64,000 nt of DNA from DATEDA01 sp963827595 (GTDB lineage Bacteria; Pseudomonadota; Gammaproteobacteria; Burkholderiales; SG8-39), in assembly GCA_963827595.1 (NCBI GenBank), contig CAWHBT010000004.1, forward strand, positions 186,001 to 250,000, read 5' to 3'. The notes beneath the pieces were generated by a model, which saw nothing but the letters and a program-made list of their open reading frames with translations, was not told where the DNA came from and did no database searches. The position numbers and the translations under genes were made by a program. Position 1 is the first letter of the stretch, and each line of letters starts with the position of its first letter. This document shows positions 16,494 through 24,906 of this stretch, piece after piece.

Positions 16494-17674
16494 CGGCCGA
16501 GCGAGTCCCCGAGCGCCTGGTCGAGGAGGCCGAGCATCGCCTCGATCTCCGCGCTCGTAGTCGTCAGCGCCGGCATGAACCGGAGCGTCTCGGGCCGTGG
16601 CGAGTTGATCAGCAGCCCGCGCTCGCGCGCCGCCTCGACGACCTTCGCGCCCGCGTCGCGACCGAGGTCGAGCGCGAGGAGCAGCCCGCGGCCTCGCACC
16701 TCGCCGAGTCGGTGCTTCCCTGCAAGCTGCCGCAGCCCGCCCGTGAGCTGACGCCCACGCTCGGCGACGCCGTCGAGAAACCCTGGCGCGAGCAGCGTTT
16801 CCATGACCGCGCAGCCGACGGCGGTCATGAGCGGATTGCCGTTGTAGGTGCCGCCCTGGTCGCCGTGCTCGAAGCAGCACACGGCCTGCCGCGCAACGAG
16901 CGCCGCGAGTGGCACTCCCCCGCCGATCCCCTTGCCGAGGGTCATGATGTCCGGTTCGATCCCGGCGTGCTCGTAGCCGAAGAGCTTTCCGGTCCTACCG
17001 ATGCCGGTCTGGATCTCATCAACGATCAGCAGCAGGCCGCGCGCTCGAGTGAAGGCGCGCAGCTCGCGCAGGAACTCGTCGGTCGCCGGCAGGACACCGG
17101 CCTCGCCCTGGATCGGCTCGAGCATCACCGCCACCGTCCGCTCGGTGACGACCCCCTCGACCGAGGCGAGGTCGTTCAGCACCGCCTTCGGGAACCCCGG
17201 GACCTTCGGCTCGAACAGCTTGTCCCAGCCGGCCTTCCCCGAAGCTGCCATCGTCGCGAGCGTGCGCCCGTGGAACGCGTGGTCGAACGTGATGATCTCG
17301 TGCGCCCCACCCTTGAGCTTCGCGCCCCACTTGCGGGCGAGCTTGATGGCCCCTTCGTTCGCTTCCGCGCCGGTGTTCGTGAAGAACACCCGGTCAAAAC
17401 ACGAATGCGCGACGATGAGCTGTGCGAGGCATGCGCTCGGCTCGTTCCAGAACGCCGGGCTGGGATTGATCAGCGTGGCGGCCTGTGCCGCGAGCGCGTC
17501 GACGATGACGCGCGGGCTGTGACCGAGGCAGTTCACCGCCCAGCCCTGCACGAAATCGAGGTACTTGCGGCCCTGGTGGTCGTGGATCCAGGCACCCTCG
17601 CCGCGCACGAAGACGAGCGGCGGCCGGGACGTGATCTCCATCAGGGCATTCAACGGGAAGTCGGAAAGCTGCAT
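16490..17674 (-). CDS. argD: Acetylornithine aminotransferase (class III PLP aminotransferase)
   Basis: A 394-residue class III aminotransferase of usual ArgD length. NTGAEANEGAIKLAR binds the PLP phosphate, LLIVDEIQTGIGRTG holds the PLP-pyridine aspartate, and the Schiff-base lysine is in TLGKGIGGGVPLAAL (about 243). It makes N-acetylornithine from the semialdehyde in arginine synthesis and often acts on succinyldiaminopimelate too. A strong hairpin with a short U-rich tail ends 23 bases before its ATG, so expression may be attenuated. Related enzymes of other pathways share most motifs, so the exact substrate is inferred. Confidence 0.85.
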   Translation of the reverse strand: MQLSDFPLNALMEITSRPPLVFVRGEGAWIHDHQGRKYLDFVQGWAVNCLGHSPRVIVDALAAQAATLINPSPAFWNEPSACLAQLIVAHSCFDRVFFTNTGAEANEGAIKLARKWGAKLKGGAHEIITFDHAFHGRTLATMAASGKAGWDKLFEPKVPGFPKAVLNDLASVEGVVTERTVAVMLEPIQGEAGVLPATDEFLRELRAFTRARGLLLIVDEIQTGIGRTGKLFGYEHAGIEPDIMTLGKGIGGGVPLAALVARQAVCCFEHGDQGGTYNGNPLMTAVGCAVMETLLAPGFLDGVAERGRQLTGGLRQLAGKHRLGEVRGRGLLLALDLGRDAGAKVVEAARERGLLINSPRPETLRFMPALTTTSAEIEAMLGLLDQALGDSLGR

Positions 17675-17696
17675 TGTCGTGTCTTCCAGTAGGTCA

Positions 17697-17732
17697 AAAC
17701 ACGAAGGCCACGGGGTTTGCCCGTGGCCTTCG
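17697..17732 (-). terminator. Terminator-like hairpin between cfa and argD (possible argD attenuator)
   Basis: Perfect 13-base arms (CGAAGGCCACGGG and its complement, 17702-17714 and 17720-17732) with a 5-base loop, followed on the minus strand by TGTTTT. It lies 130 bases after the frameshifted cfa stop and ends just before the argD ribosome-binding region (GGAAG). It can end cfa transcription, or act as a leader attenuator if argD has a promoter in the 128 bases before it. Confidence 0.6.
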
Positions 17733-17860
17733 ACGTCGACTCAAGCGCTGCAGCTCATCGTCGTCGCGCGCACGGGCGCCTCGCGGAGGGCGAAACCCGG
17801 CGTCGGCGGATGAGAGCGGAAAGCATCATGCAGCGAGTGTGCCGAAGGAGCAGCGACGCG

Positions 17861-19079
17861 TCAACCCGCGCCGTACATGAAGTCCCTGGTCAACGGGAGC
17901 GGGTTCGGCCGCGGCCCGCTGTCCTTGCAGGCGAGCACCTGGTAAATGTTCATCCAGTTGTGGGCGAAGCCATGGGCGCAACCGGCGAGATAGACCGACC
18001 AGATCCGGTAGCGCTTTTCCCCGGCGATCGCGCGCGCCTTCTCGTGCTGGGCCTCCAACCGGCTCGCCCAGAGCGCGGTCGTCAGCGCGTAGTGGCGCCG
18101 CAGGGACTCGACGTCGACGACCTCGAACCCGCCGGCGGCCATCTCGCGCAGCACCAGGCCGATGTGCGGCAGCTCGCCGTGCGGGAAGACGTACCGGCCG
18201 ATGAAGTCGCCCGCGCCCAGCCCCACCGCGCGGCTCTCCGGATCGATCGACGTGATGCCGTGGTTCAGCACCAGCCCGCCGTCCTTGAGGAGCGAGTGCA
18301 TCTTCTCGAAGTAGGTGCCGAGATTGCCCAGGCCGACGTGCTCGAACATGCCGACGCTCGCGATCTTGTCGTACCCGCCCTCTTCCGGCACGTCCCGGTA
18401 GTCCTGCAGCCGCACCTCGCACCGGTCGGCAATGCCCAGCTCGCCGATCCGCGCCCGCACGTACTCGTGCTGGTTCTGCGACAGCGTGATCCCGACCGCG
18501 CGCGCGCCGAACTTCTCGACCGCCCGCAGGATCAGCGCCCCCCAGCCGCAGCCGATGTCGAGCAGGCGCTCGCCCGGCTTGAGCGCGAGCTTGGTCAGGA
18601 TGTGATCGAGCTTCTGCTCCTGCGCCGCATCGAGGCTGTCGTCCTCGCGCTTGAAGTACGCGCACGAATACACCATCCGCCGGTCGAGCCAGAGCGCGTA
18701 GAAGTCGTTGGAGACGTCGTAGTGGTACTCGATCGCCTTGCGGTCGCGCGCCTTGGTGTGGGCGACGGCTTTCCGGAGCGGCGCGAGCGCCCCGCCGCCG
18801 CCACCGGCCGGCGACGCGAGCGAAGCGCTCGCCGACCCGGAACACCTCGTGGACCGACCCGTCCAGATCGATGTGGCCCTCGACGTACGCCTCGCCGAGC
18901 TTTCCGAGGTCCGGCGAGACGAAGTATCGCAGCGCCGAGGCTTTGGGGATCGTGACGGTAACCGTCGGCTCCGGGCCGAGCTCGTAGCTTCGTCCGCTCC
19001 AGAGCTTGAGCCGCAGCGGCACCGGCTGCGTCCCGCGGACTTTCTCGACCAGCTTCTCGAAGCGGTTCTCCAGGAACAT
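17861..19079 (-). pseudogene. cfa: Frameshifted cyclopropane-fatty-acyl-phospholipid synthase-like methyltransferase
   Basis: The N-terminal part is read from the ATG at 19079 (behind AAGGAGG) to about GERFARVAG. The remainder continues in another frame, ALAPLRKAVAHTKARD, then HYDVSNDFYALWLDRRMVYS, motif I LLDIGCGWGALILR and TLSQNQHEYVRAR, ending at 17861. One extra base in the G/C-rich run near 18785-18800 explains the break. Joined, the product is a full-length Cfa-type SAM methyltransferase that adds a methylene bridge to unsaturated phospholipid acyl chains at the membrane. Either the gene is broken or the base is a sequencing error. The two halves keep good family sequence, which argues against old decay. 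Confidence 0.8.
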
Positions 19080-19146
19080 CGCGTCCTCCTTAGACGCGGC
19101 GGGAGTTTAGCACCGGCCGCGGGACGCTCGCCGACGCCGTTCCGCT

Positions 19147-19152
19147 AGAATT
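19147..19152 (+). promoter_or_regulatory. -10 element for the PHA-granule gene
   Basis: TAGAAT lies 26 bases before the ATG at 19179, giving a leader of about 20 bases. The -35 region is GC-rich with no good match. This is the only promoter candidate in the 99 bases between the divergent genes. Confidence 0.3.
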
Positions 19153-19178
19153 CGCCCGGCTGGACCCCGGAGATCCGC

Positions 19179-19520
19179 ATGAGCGACATCCGCATCCGCC
19201 GCGCCCATTCGAAGCCGCTCGCCGAGGCGCGCAAGGACGCCGAGCGGATGGCCAAGCAGCTCAAGAAGGACTTCGAGCTCGACTACGGGTGGGACGGCCA
19301 CGTGCTGCGATTCCAGCGCACCGGGGTCGACGGCGAGTTGCACGTCACCGCGAAGGAAATCCGCCTGGACGCGCGCCTCGGCTTCCTGCTCGCGTTCCTG
19401 AAGCCGCGGATCGAAGCGGAGGTGGAAACGATCCTCGACCGGCTGCTCGGCGCGCCGGAGAAGGCTCACGGCCCAGCCAAGCGCCAGCCGGCCGGCCGGA
19501 AGGCGCCCTCCCGGCGGTAG
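19179..19520 (+). CDS. Polyhydroxyalkanoic acid system family protein (PHA_gran_rgn)
   Basis: A 113-residue protein opening IRIRRAHSKPLAEARKDAER and containing the LKKDFELDYGWDGHVLRFQR core and LDARLGFLLAFLKPRIEAEV, which match the PHA_gran_rgn family of proteins tied to polyhydroxyalkanoate granules. The basic tail (KRQPAGRKAPSRR) could bind nucleic acid or the granule surface. It is the left edge of a storage-lipid region that also has a phasin, an acyl-CoA-binding protein and a wax synthase. No PHA synthase is in the window. Confidence 0.82.
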   Translation: MSDIRIRRAHSKPLAEARKDAERMAKQLKKDFELDYGWDGHVLRFQRTGVDGELHVTAKEIRLDARLGFLLAFLKPRIEAEVETILDRLLGAPEKAHGPAKRQPAGRKAPSRR

Positions 19521-19543
19521 GCGCCGCGGCGCCGGCGCGGCGC

Positions 19544-19801
19544 TCAGCCGCTCAGGGATTTGACGAGGTCGATGTACTTCTTCATCGCCTCGTCGCGCGA
19601 GACGCCCTTCACCTTGGCCCACGCGTCGTACTTCGCGCGGCCGATCATGTCGGTGAACCCCGGCCGCTTACCCTGCACGTCGCCTTCGCTCCCCTGCTTG
19701 AACAGCGCGTAGAGCTGCAGCTTCACGTCGTTCCCGGGGTCGTCCTTCAGCTTCTTGACCGCGGCGGCGGCGCCTTCGAACTTCGTCGTCAGATCGCTCA
19801 C
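19544..19801 (-). CDS. Acyl-CoA-binding protein (ACBP)
   Basis: An 85-residue ACBP starting at a GTG behind GGAGG (6-base spacing). The family signature is clear: KQGSEGDVQGKRPGF, then KYDAWAKVKGVSRDEAMKKY with the tyrosine, lysine and tryptophan that hold acyl-CoA. ACBPs bind long-chain acyl-CoA and deliver it to acyltransferases and reductases. They are scattered in bacteria and common in eukaryotes. Beside a wax ester synthase gene (divergent, 19942) and near a fatty acyl-CoA reductase, a substrate-carrier role is a natural inference. Confidence 0.93.
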   Translation of the reverse strand: MSDLTTKFEGAAAAVKKLKDDPGNDVKLQLYALFKQGSEGDVQGKRPGFTDMIGRAKYDAWAKVKGVSRDEAMKKYIDLVKSLSG

Positions 19802-19903
19802 TCGTGTCCTCCTTCGGGCCCGGCTCCGCGGCGTCGGCGGAGCACGCTCGGCTATTATAGGAACGCTGCCGAAAAAGAATGAGCGCCGCACCCCCATCCC
19901 CGG

Positions 19904-19928
19904 CGCTTCCCCCAGGCGGGGGGAGGCG
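19904..19928. repeat. GC hairpin upstream of the wax ester synthase gene
   Basis: CGCTTCCCCC (19904-19913) pairs with GGGGGAGGCG (19919-19928) over ten pairs with one G-T, around a 5-base loop. It resembles the hairpin at 10171-10194 and lies in the leader of the wax synthase gene, 13 bases before its ATG. It may belong to a dispersed REP-like family or influence translation. Confidence 0.4.
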
Positions 19929-19941
19929 AACGCGCGAGCGC

Positions 19942-21466
19942 ATGTCGAGCGTCGACACCGCCTGGCTGCGGATGGACCGCCCGACCAACCGCATGGTGAT
20001 CGTGGGCGTGCTCGTGTTCGACACCCCGCTCGACTACGACCGCCTGCGCGCGACGGTGGAAGCGCGCATGCTGCGCTACCGCCGTTTCCGGATGCGTCCG
20101 GTCGAGGGGTCGACCGGGACCTGGTGGGAGGAAGCGCGGCGCTTCGACCTGGCAAACCACGTCCTGCGAGCGACCCTCCCGGCCGAAGCTGGGCCCGCTG
20201 CGCTGAAGCGCCTGGCCGGCAAGCTCGCGTCCCGGCCTTTCGCCCGCAGCCGGCCCTGGTGGGAGTTCCACCTCGTCGAGCGCTACGGCAGCGGGTCGGC
20301 GCTCATCGCCCGCATCCATCACAGCTACGCCGACGGCATCGCGCTGATCGGCGTGATGCTGTCCCTGACGGATCCATCTCCGGACGGGCCGGTCGACGCG
20401 ACCCCGGCGCACCCGCGGGGTGCGGTCCGCAGCGAAGCCGGCGACGGCTTCCTCGCCCAGCTGCTGGCACCGCTATCGAGCGCGGCCTCGGGCGCGCTGC
20501 GGTTCTCGGGCGACGCGGTCGAGAAGTACGTCGCGCTGCTGCGCAACCCGCAACAGGTCATCGAGTACGCCCGGATCGCGGGCAGCGTCGCGGCAGAGGT
20601 CGCCCAGCTCGCGACGATGCCGGACGATTCGCGCACCCGCTTCAAGGGCAAGGCCGGCCGGAGGAAGGTCGTCGCCTGGGCCGAGCCGTTGCCGCTCGAC
20701 GAGGTCAAGGCGGTCGGCCGCGCGCTCGGCTGCTCGGTGAACGACGTGCTGCTCGCGACCGCGGCGGGCGCGCTGCGCCGCTACCTCGCCGCGAAGGGCG
20801 ATCGCGTCGAGCGGCGTGGAGCTGCGCGCGATGGTGCCGGTGAACCTGCGTCCACCCCAGGACGACGGCGAGCTCGGAAACCGCTTCGGTCTCGTCACCC
20901 TGCTGCTGCCGGTCGGCGTCGCGAACCCGCTCGCGCGGCTGTACGAGGTCCACCGCCGCATGGAAGCGCTGAAGACCTCGTACCAGCCGGTCATCGCGTT
21001 CGGGTTGCTCGCCCTCGCTGGCCTCCTCCCGCGCGTCGCGCAGCAGGAAATGCTCGATCTGCTCGCCAACAAGGCGACCGCGGTCATGACCAACGTCCCG
21101 GGCCCGCAGCAGCCGCTGTTCCTCGCGGGCGCCCGTCTCGCGCAGATCATGTTCTGGGTCCCGCAGTCCGGAGACATCGGGATGGGCGTCTCGATCCTGT
21201 CGTACGCCGGCGGCGTCCAGTTCGGGCTCATCACCGACGCGGGGCGAGTCCCCGACCCGGAGCGCGTCATCGCCGGCTTTCGCCCGGAGTTCGAGCGGCT
21301 GCTGCTCACCGTCCTCATGGAGCCCTGGGACACGCGGCGCCCGCCGGCGCAAATCGAGCGCGAGCTCGCGGCCGCGGCGACCGGAAAGCAACGCACCCGG
21401 TCGCGGCCCAAGTCGAAGACGTTGCGGCCTAACGCAGCGCCGCCGCGCCGATCTCGACCAGCGTAG
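19942..21466 (+). pseudogene. Frameshifted wax ester synthase/diacylglycerol acyltransferase (WS/DGAT)
   Basis: The ATG at 19942 starts SSVDTAWLRMDRPTNRMVIV, the usual WS/DGAT N-terminus. The catalytic motif HHSYADG (consensus HHxxxDG) is intact at about residues 129-135. At about 20812 one extra base breaks the frame after KGDRVE, and the rest continues in the next frame as GVELRAMVPVNLRP, VMTNVPGPQQPLFLAG and DIGMGVSILSYAGG, ending at 21466. Joined, the protein is about 507 residues, the normal length. The enzyme esterifies long-chain alcohols or diacylglycerol with acyl-CoA at lipid droplets. Both halves look conserved, so sequence error or very recent loss is likely. A -10-like TATTAT lies near 19854. 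Confidence 0.85.
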
Positions 21467-22246
21467 TCAGTCGAGCTCCGCCTTCGCCGCTTCGACGTCG
21501 AGGCGCTCCATGGCGTCCATCGGCCGCTGGCCGGCAGCTTCCGCGTACAGCTTCTCGGCATCCTTCATCCGGTCCTTGCCGAAGAGCATGACGAGGGCGT
21601 TGGCGTATTCGATGCGCGCGATCGCGGAGTCCGGGTTCAGCTTCAGCGCCTTGGCGAAGTGATCGAGCGCGGCGTCCTTCTTGGCGCCGTACGTCAGGCC
21701 CCCGACCATCGCCCCGACCTTGCCGATGATCTCGGCGTGCCACGCGCCGAGTGCGATATGGGCGTCGGCGTGCTTCGGCTGCAGCTTGATCGCCTGCGTC
21801 AGCGCGTCCTTGATCTTCCCCCCGAGCCCCTGCGCGAGCGCCTTTGCGACCGAGATCTCCTGGCTGTACCGGCCCGCGGCCAGCGCATAGAGATAGTGTG
21901 CATTCGGATCCCGCGGCCGCGCCACGATCGCCTCCGCGCCGCGTCCCATCGCGTCGTCGAGCAGCTTGACCTTCCTGGCACCCGCCTTCTCGAGGTACGT
22001 GGCCTGGATCGTGGTCGCCTTGTTCGCGACGTTGTAGCCTTCCGCCTCCAATGCGAGCCCCGCAGCGGCGGCCTTCTCGAACTCGCCGACGTGGTAGGAC
22101 CGCCATGCCTCCTGCAGCGCGTCGCTCTTCGGGAACGGCTCGCAGTCCCCGCGATGGAGCCGGTCCCAGTGCCGTTTCAGGTTCGCGCCGTCATGCAGAT
22201 ACGCCTTGTCCGCGTAGGGAAACTTCGCCCACCCCGCCTTGGCCAT
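21467..22246 (-). CDS. TPR-like protein of the storage-lipid region
   Basis: A 259-residue cytoplasmic protein starting at the ATG behind AAGGAGG. Tetratricopeptide-like helices are seen in EAWRSYHVGEFEKAAAAGLA and, near the C-terminus, DHFAKALKLNPDSAIARIEY. A conserved-looking middle (PNAHYLYALAAGRYSQEISV) is not recognised. Its stop directly abuts that of the convergent WS/DGAT gene, and the TetR gene lies 29 bases upstream on the same strand. Possibly a granule- or droplet-associated scaffold, but there is no direct evidence. Confidence 0.75.
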   Translation of the reverse strand: MAKAGWAKFPYADKAYLHDGANLKRHWDRLHRGDCEPFPKSDALQEAWRSYHVGEFEKAAAAGLALEAEGYNVANKATTIQATYLEKAGARKVKLLDDAMGRGAEAIVARPRDPNAHYLYALAAGRYSQEISVAKALAQGLGGKIKDALTQAIKLQPKHADAHIALGAWHAEIIGKVGAMVGGLTYGAKKDAALDHFAKALKLNPDSAIARIEYANALVMLFGKDRMKDAEKLYAEAAGQRPMDAMERLDVEAAKAELD

Positions 22247-22275
22247 CACACCTCCTTCGCCAGAGCTCCCCGCCG

Positions 22276-22923
22276 CTACGCGCCCACGTAGGACGCGGCG
22301 AGGCGTTCGAACAGCGCCCTCGACCTGCCAACCAGAAACGGCGCGACCAGGGCCATGACCTGGTAGGCGCCGCGCGCCAGCGTCGCGCCCTCCCGCGGGT
22401 TGCGCGGGTCGCGCACATATTCGAACGACAACCAGTACGTCGTCACCACGACCATGTTCGTCGCGAGCGCCGGGATCTCCGTCTGGCTCGCGCGCATCTC
22501 GCCGCCGGCGACCAGCGCCTCGCAGAGCGCGGTCGCCGTCCGCACCTTCTGCTCGAGGAGCCGCTTCACGTGCAGCTCGAGCAGGCGGTTGCGCGACAAC
22601 AGGTCGTTCAGGTCGCGGTAGAGGAACCGGTACCGCCAGATCGCCTCGAAGAGCACATGCAGGAACAGCCAGATGTCCTCCACGTTCGCGCCGCGTGCGC
22701 GCGGCGCAGCGAGCACGCCCTCGACCTCGCGCTCGAACTCGCCGAACAGCGTGCTGACGATCTCGTCCTTGCTGCGGAAATGGTAGTAGAGGTTGCCCGG
22801 GCTGATGTTCATCTCGTCGGCTATCGCCGTCGTGGTGACGTTGGGCTCGCCGAAGTCGTTGAACAGCCGCAGGCTCGTCTCGAGGATGCGCTCGCGGGTG
22901 CGGCGCTTCGGCTTGCGCTCCAC
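22276..22923 (-). CDS. TetR/AcrR family transcriptional regulator
   Basis: A 215-residue TetR-type repressor. The helix-turn-helix is clear in the first 55 residues: RERILETSLRLFNDFGEPNV, TTTAIADEMNISPGNLYYHF, then RSKDEIV. The ligand-binding domain keeps an aromatic stretch (FEAIWRYRFLYRDLNDLLS) seen in regulators that sense acyl-CoA or fatty-acid-like compounds, though that link is inferred. Located between the patatin gene upstream and the TPR gene downstream on the minus strand, it is the best candidate for control of the lipid locus. Confidence 0.9.
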   Translation of the reverse strand: MERKPKRRTRERILETSLRLFNDFGEPNVTTTAIADEMNISPGNLYYHFRSKDEIVSTLFGEFEREVEGVLAAPRARGANVEDIWLFLHVLFEAIWRYRFLYRDLNDLLSRNRLLELHVKRLLEQKVRTATALCEALVAGGEMRASQTEIPALATNMVVVTTYWLSFEYVRDPRNPREGATLARGAYQVMALVAPFLVGRSRALFERLAASYVGA

Positions 22924-22983
22924 GCTGGAACTGGTGTCCTGACCCGGGGCGCGCGAAGGATAGCACGCCGTACCGCCGCCGCC

Positions 22984-24228
22984 TCAGCGCTCGTGGACGC
23001 GGCGGAGCGCGAGCCAGTGCTCGAGGGCGTACAGCGTCTCGGACAGACGCTCCGCCGCCGCGGCGCCAGCCGAAAGCGGCTTGCGGCGTCGGCCGCGCTG
23101 CACGAGCCGCCGCTGGCGATCGACCACGACCTCGAGCCGGATCTCGATGCCGTAGCGCGCGAGGACCGGCGCGAGCTCCTCGCGCCGCGCGAGCAGCTCC
23201 TTCAGCGTTCGCTGGTAGGCGTGCTCCGCGAGGCGCCGCCGGCTCGCGAAGCTGAAGAAGTTGGTGAGGAACATCTCGACGTCGTGCCGGTGCGGCTCGA
23301 ACAGCACCACGTCGGCGTCGGGGAACTCCCGCCGGTAGCGCTGCATCCCCACCTCCATCCGCGAGTGCACGATCGTGCGCAGCGTCTGTGCGAGCACCGC
23401 CGGCAGGCCCCCTTCGACGAGCCGGCGGGGCGCGTCGCGGGCCGGGGTCGAGATTCCGGTGTCGAACGGCACGAGCGGGTTGATGCACAAGAGGAGCTTC
23501 ACTTCCTGCTCGAGAGCGACCGACGCGTGCAGCGTTCGCTTGAGCGCACCGTCGACGAAATGCTGCCCGTCGATCTCCACCGGCGGAAACAGCCCGGGGA
23601 GCGCCGCGCTCGCCTGGACCGCGGTCGAGATCGGGACGTGATCGCGTCCCGGCGCTCCGAAGCGCACCGAGGCGCCGGTATCGAGGTCGGTAGCGACCAC
23701 GAACAGCCGGTGCTTCAGGCGCCGGAAGTCGTTGGTGCGGCCCGCAGCGCTGAACACCCGGGCGAGAAACGCCTCGATCGCCCGGTTGTCGAAGATGCCG
23801 GTCGGCAACGCCCGCCCGAGCTGCGCGAAGGCCGCGACGAGCGCCGGCCGATCGCCGCTGGTCAGGATCCGCCACACCGCCGCCGCGGCGAGCGGCGGCA
23901 CCGAGGCCGCACGGCGCAGGTACTCGCGGAATGCCGGGCGGAGCAGGACGGCGGGGTCGAACGGCTCCGCGTGCGACTCGCTCTCGATGAACATGCGGCT
24001 CATCTCGCGCGGCGCGATGCCGTTCGCGAGTCCCGCGGCGATGAACGCCCCGGAGCTGACGCCGACGTAAACGTCCAGCGCGGTGAAGTCGACGCCGTCG
24101 AGGGCGTCCGCCAACGCGGCGAGCGCCCCGATCTCGTAGATGCCTCCCAGCGGGCCACCGCCGGCGAGCGCGATGCCGATCTTCGGCCGCACCCGCGCGC
24201 GCGCCCGGCGGGAGCGAAGCCCCCTCAC
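22984..24228 (-). CDS. Patatin-like phospholipase/lipase
   Basis: A 414-residue patatin-family acyl hydrolase. It has the oxyanion loop ALAGGGPLGGIYEIGAL, the nucleophile elbow GVSSG in YVGVSSGAFIA, and the catalytic aspartate in FVDGALKRT, i.e. a Ser-Asp dyad. The family cuts acyl esters of phospholipids or neutral lipids and includes lipid-droplet lipases and intracellular PHA depolymerase-like proteins. The start is a GTG at 24228, with a second possible GTG twelve codons on. It is 10 bases downstream of the phasin gene on the same strand, so a role in mobilising stored lipid or PHA is likely. Confidence 0.9.
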   Translation of the reverse strand: MRGLRSRRARARVRPKIGIALAGGGPLGGIYEIGALAALADALDGVDFTALDVYVGVSSGAFIAAGLANGIAPREMSRMFIESESHAEPFDPAVLLRPAFREYLRRAASVPPLAAAAVWRILTSGDRPALVAAFAQLGRALPTGIFDNRAIEAFLARVFSAAGRTNDFRRLKHRLFVVATDLDTGASVRFGAPGRDHVPISTAVQASAALPGLFPPVEIDGQHFVDGALKRTLHASVALEQEVKLLLCINPLVPFDTGISTPARDAPRRLVEGGLPAVLAQTLRTIVHSRMEVGMQRYRREFPDADVVLFEPHRHDVEMFLTNFFSFASRRRLAEHAYQRTLKELLARREELAPVLARYGIEIRLEVVVDRQRRLVQRGRRRKPLSAGAAAAERLSETLYALEHWLALRRVHER

Positions 24229-24238
24229 GTGGGGCGGA

Positions 24239-24694
24239 TTACTGCTTCGACCGCGCCTTGCGCGCAGCCGCGCGCGGCTTCCGCCCGCCGCTCAACTTCT
24301 GCACGCTCGCGGTCAGCCCTTCGACCCGTCGCGACAGCTGCTGGATGTCGCGGTTCGTCGGGACGCCGAGCCGGTTCAGCGCGCGCGCGACGCGGCTCTC
24401 GAACACCTGCTCGAGCTTGTCCCAGGTCGCGGACGCCTTGGCCGTCGCATCGGTCGCGGTCTTGCCCCACTGGGTGCTCATCTCGCTCATCTTCGTCTCG
24501 GCGAGCCGGCGGGTCCGGCCCTCGAGGACCTTGCCCTCCTTCACCAGCGCCTCGAACACCTTCACGCCCTCTTCCTGGGCCTTGCCGAACGCGCCGAGGC
24601 CCGCCAGCCAGATCTGCTGCGCGGAGTCGCGGATCGTCGACGCCAGTTGCCGTTCACCCGCGTTGTCGGCGAGCGCCTTCAGTCGCTTTCCCAT
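24239..24694 (-). CDS. Phasin / poly(hydroxyalkanoate) granule-associated protein (PhaF/PhaI type)
   Basis: A 151-residue phasin. The N-terminal amphipathic helix DSAQQIWLAGLGAFGKAQEE is the hallmark of the PhaI/PhaF family, then a long helical region (FEALVKEGKVLEGRTRRLAE) and a heptad-like segment TNRDIQQLSRRVEGLTASVQ. The C-terminus is lysine/arginine/alanine-rich (RKPRAAARKARSKQ), a shortened form of the PhaF DNA-binding tail. Phasins coat PHA granules and may coat other lipid inclusions. It is divergent from the fatty acyl-CoA reductase gene. Confidence 0.9.
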   Translation of the reverse strand: MGKRLKALADNAGERQLASTIRDSAQQIWLAGLGAFGKAQEEGVKVFEALVKEGKVLEGRTRRLAETKMSEMSTQWGKTATDATAKASATWDKLEQVFESRVARALNRLGVPTNRDIQQLSRRVEGLTASVQKLSGGRKPRAAARKARSKQ

Positions 24695-24798
24695 GTCGAG
24701 CTCCTTCCACCGCTGAATGTGCCGCCGGCGCCGCCGGCAGACAACCCCAGTCTATGGCGATGGTCTAGAGGGCTCACCCTAAAGACGGTCCCAAAGGT

Positions 24799-24843
24799 CC
24801 CGCGTTCCCGCGCCCCGGGACCCCGGAAACGCGGGCTTATAAT
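24799..24843 (+). promoter_or_regulatory. Promoter region of the fatty acyl-CoA reductase gene, with hairpin
   Basis: A TATAAT (24838-24843) lies 63 bases before the reductase ATG. Directly upstream is an inverted repeat, CCCGCGTTCC (24799-24808) and GGAAACGCGGG (24825-24835), with a one-base bulge. It covers the place of the -35, where no TTGACA-like hexamer is seen. This could be an operator for the nearby TetR protein. Confidence 0.5.
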
Positions 24844-24906
24844 TGATCAGCCACGCCCGCGCGCTGGGACCGGCCGACAAGAACGCCGCCTTAGGAGGAA
24901 CCCGCC

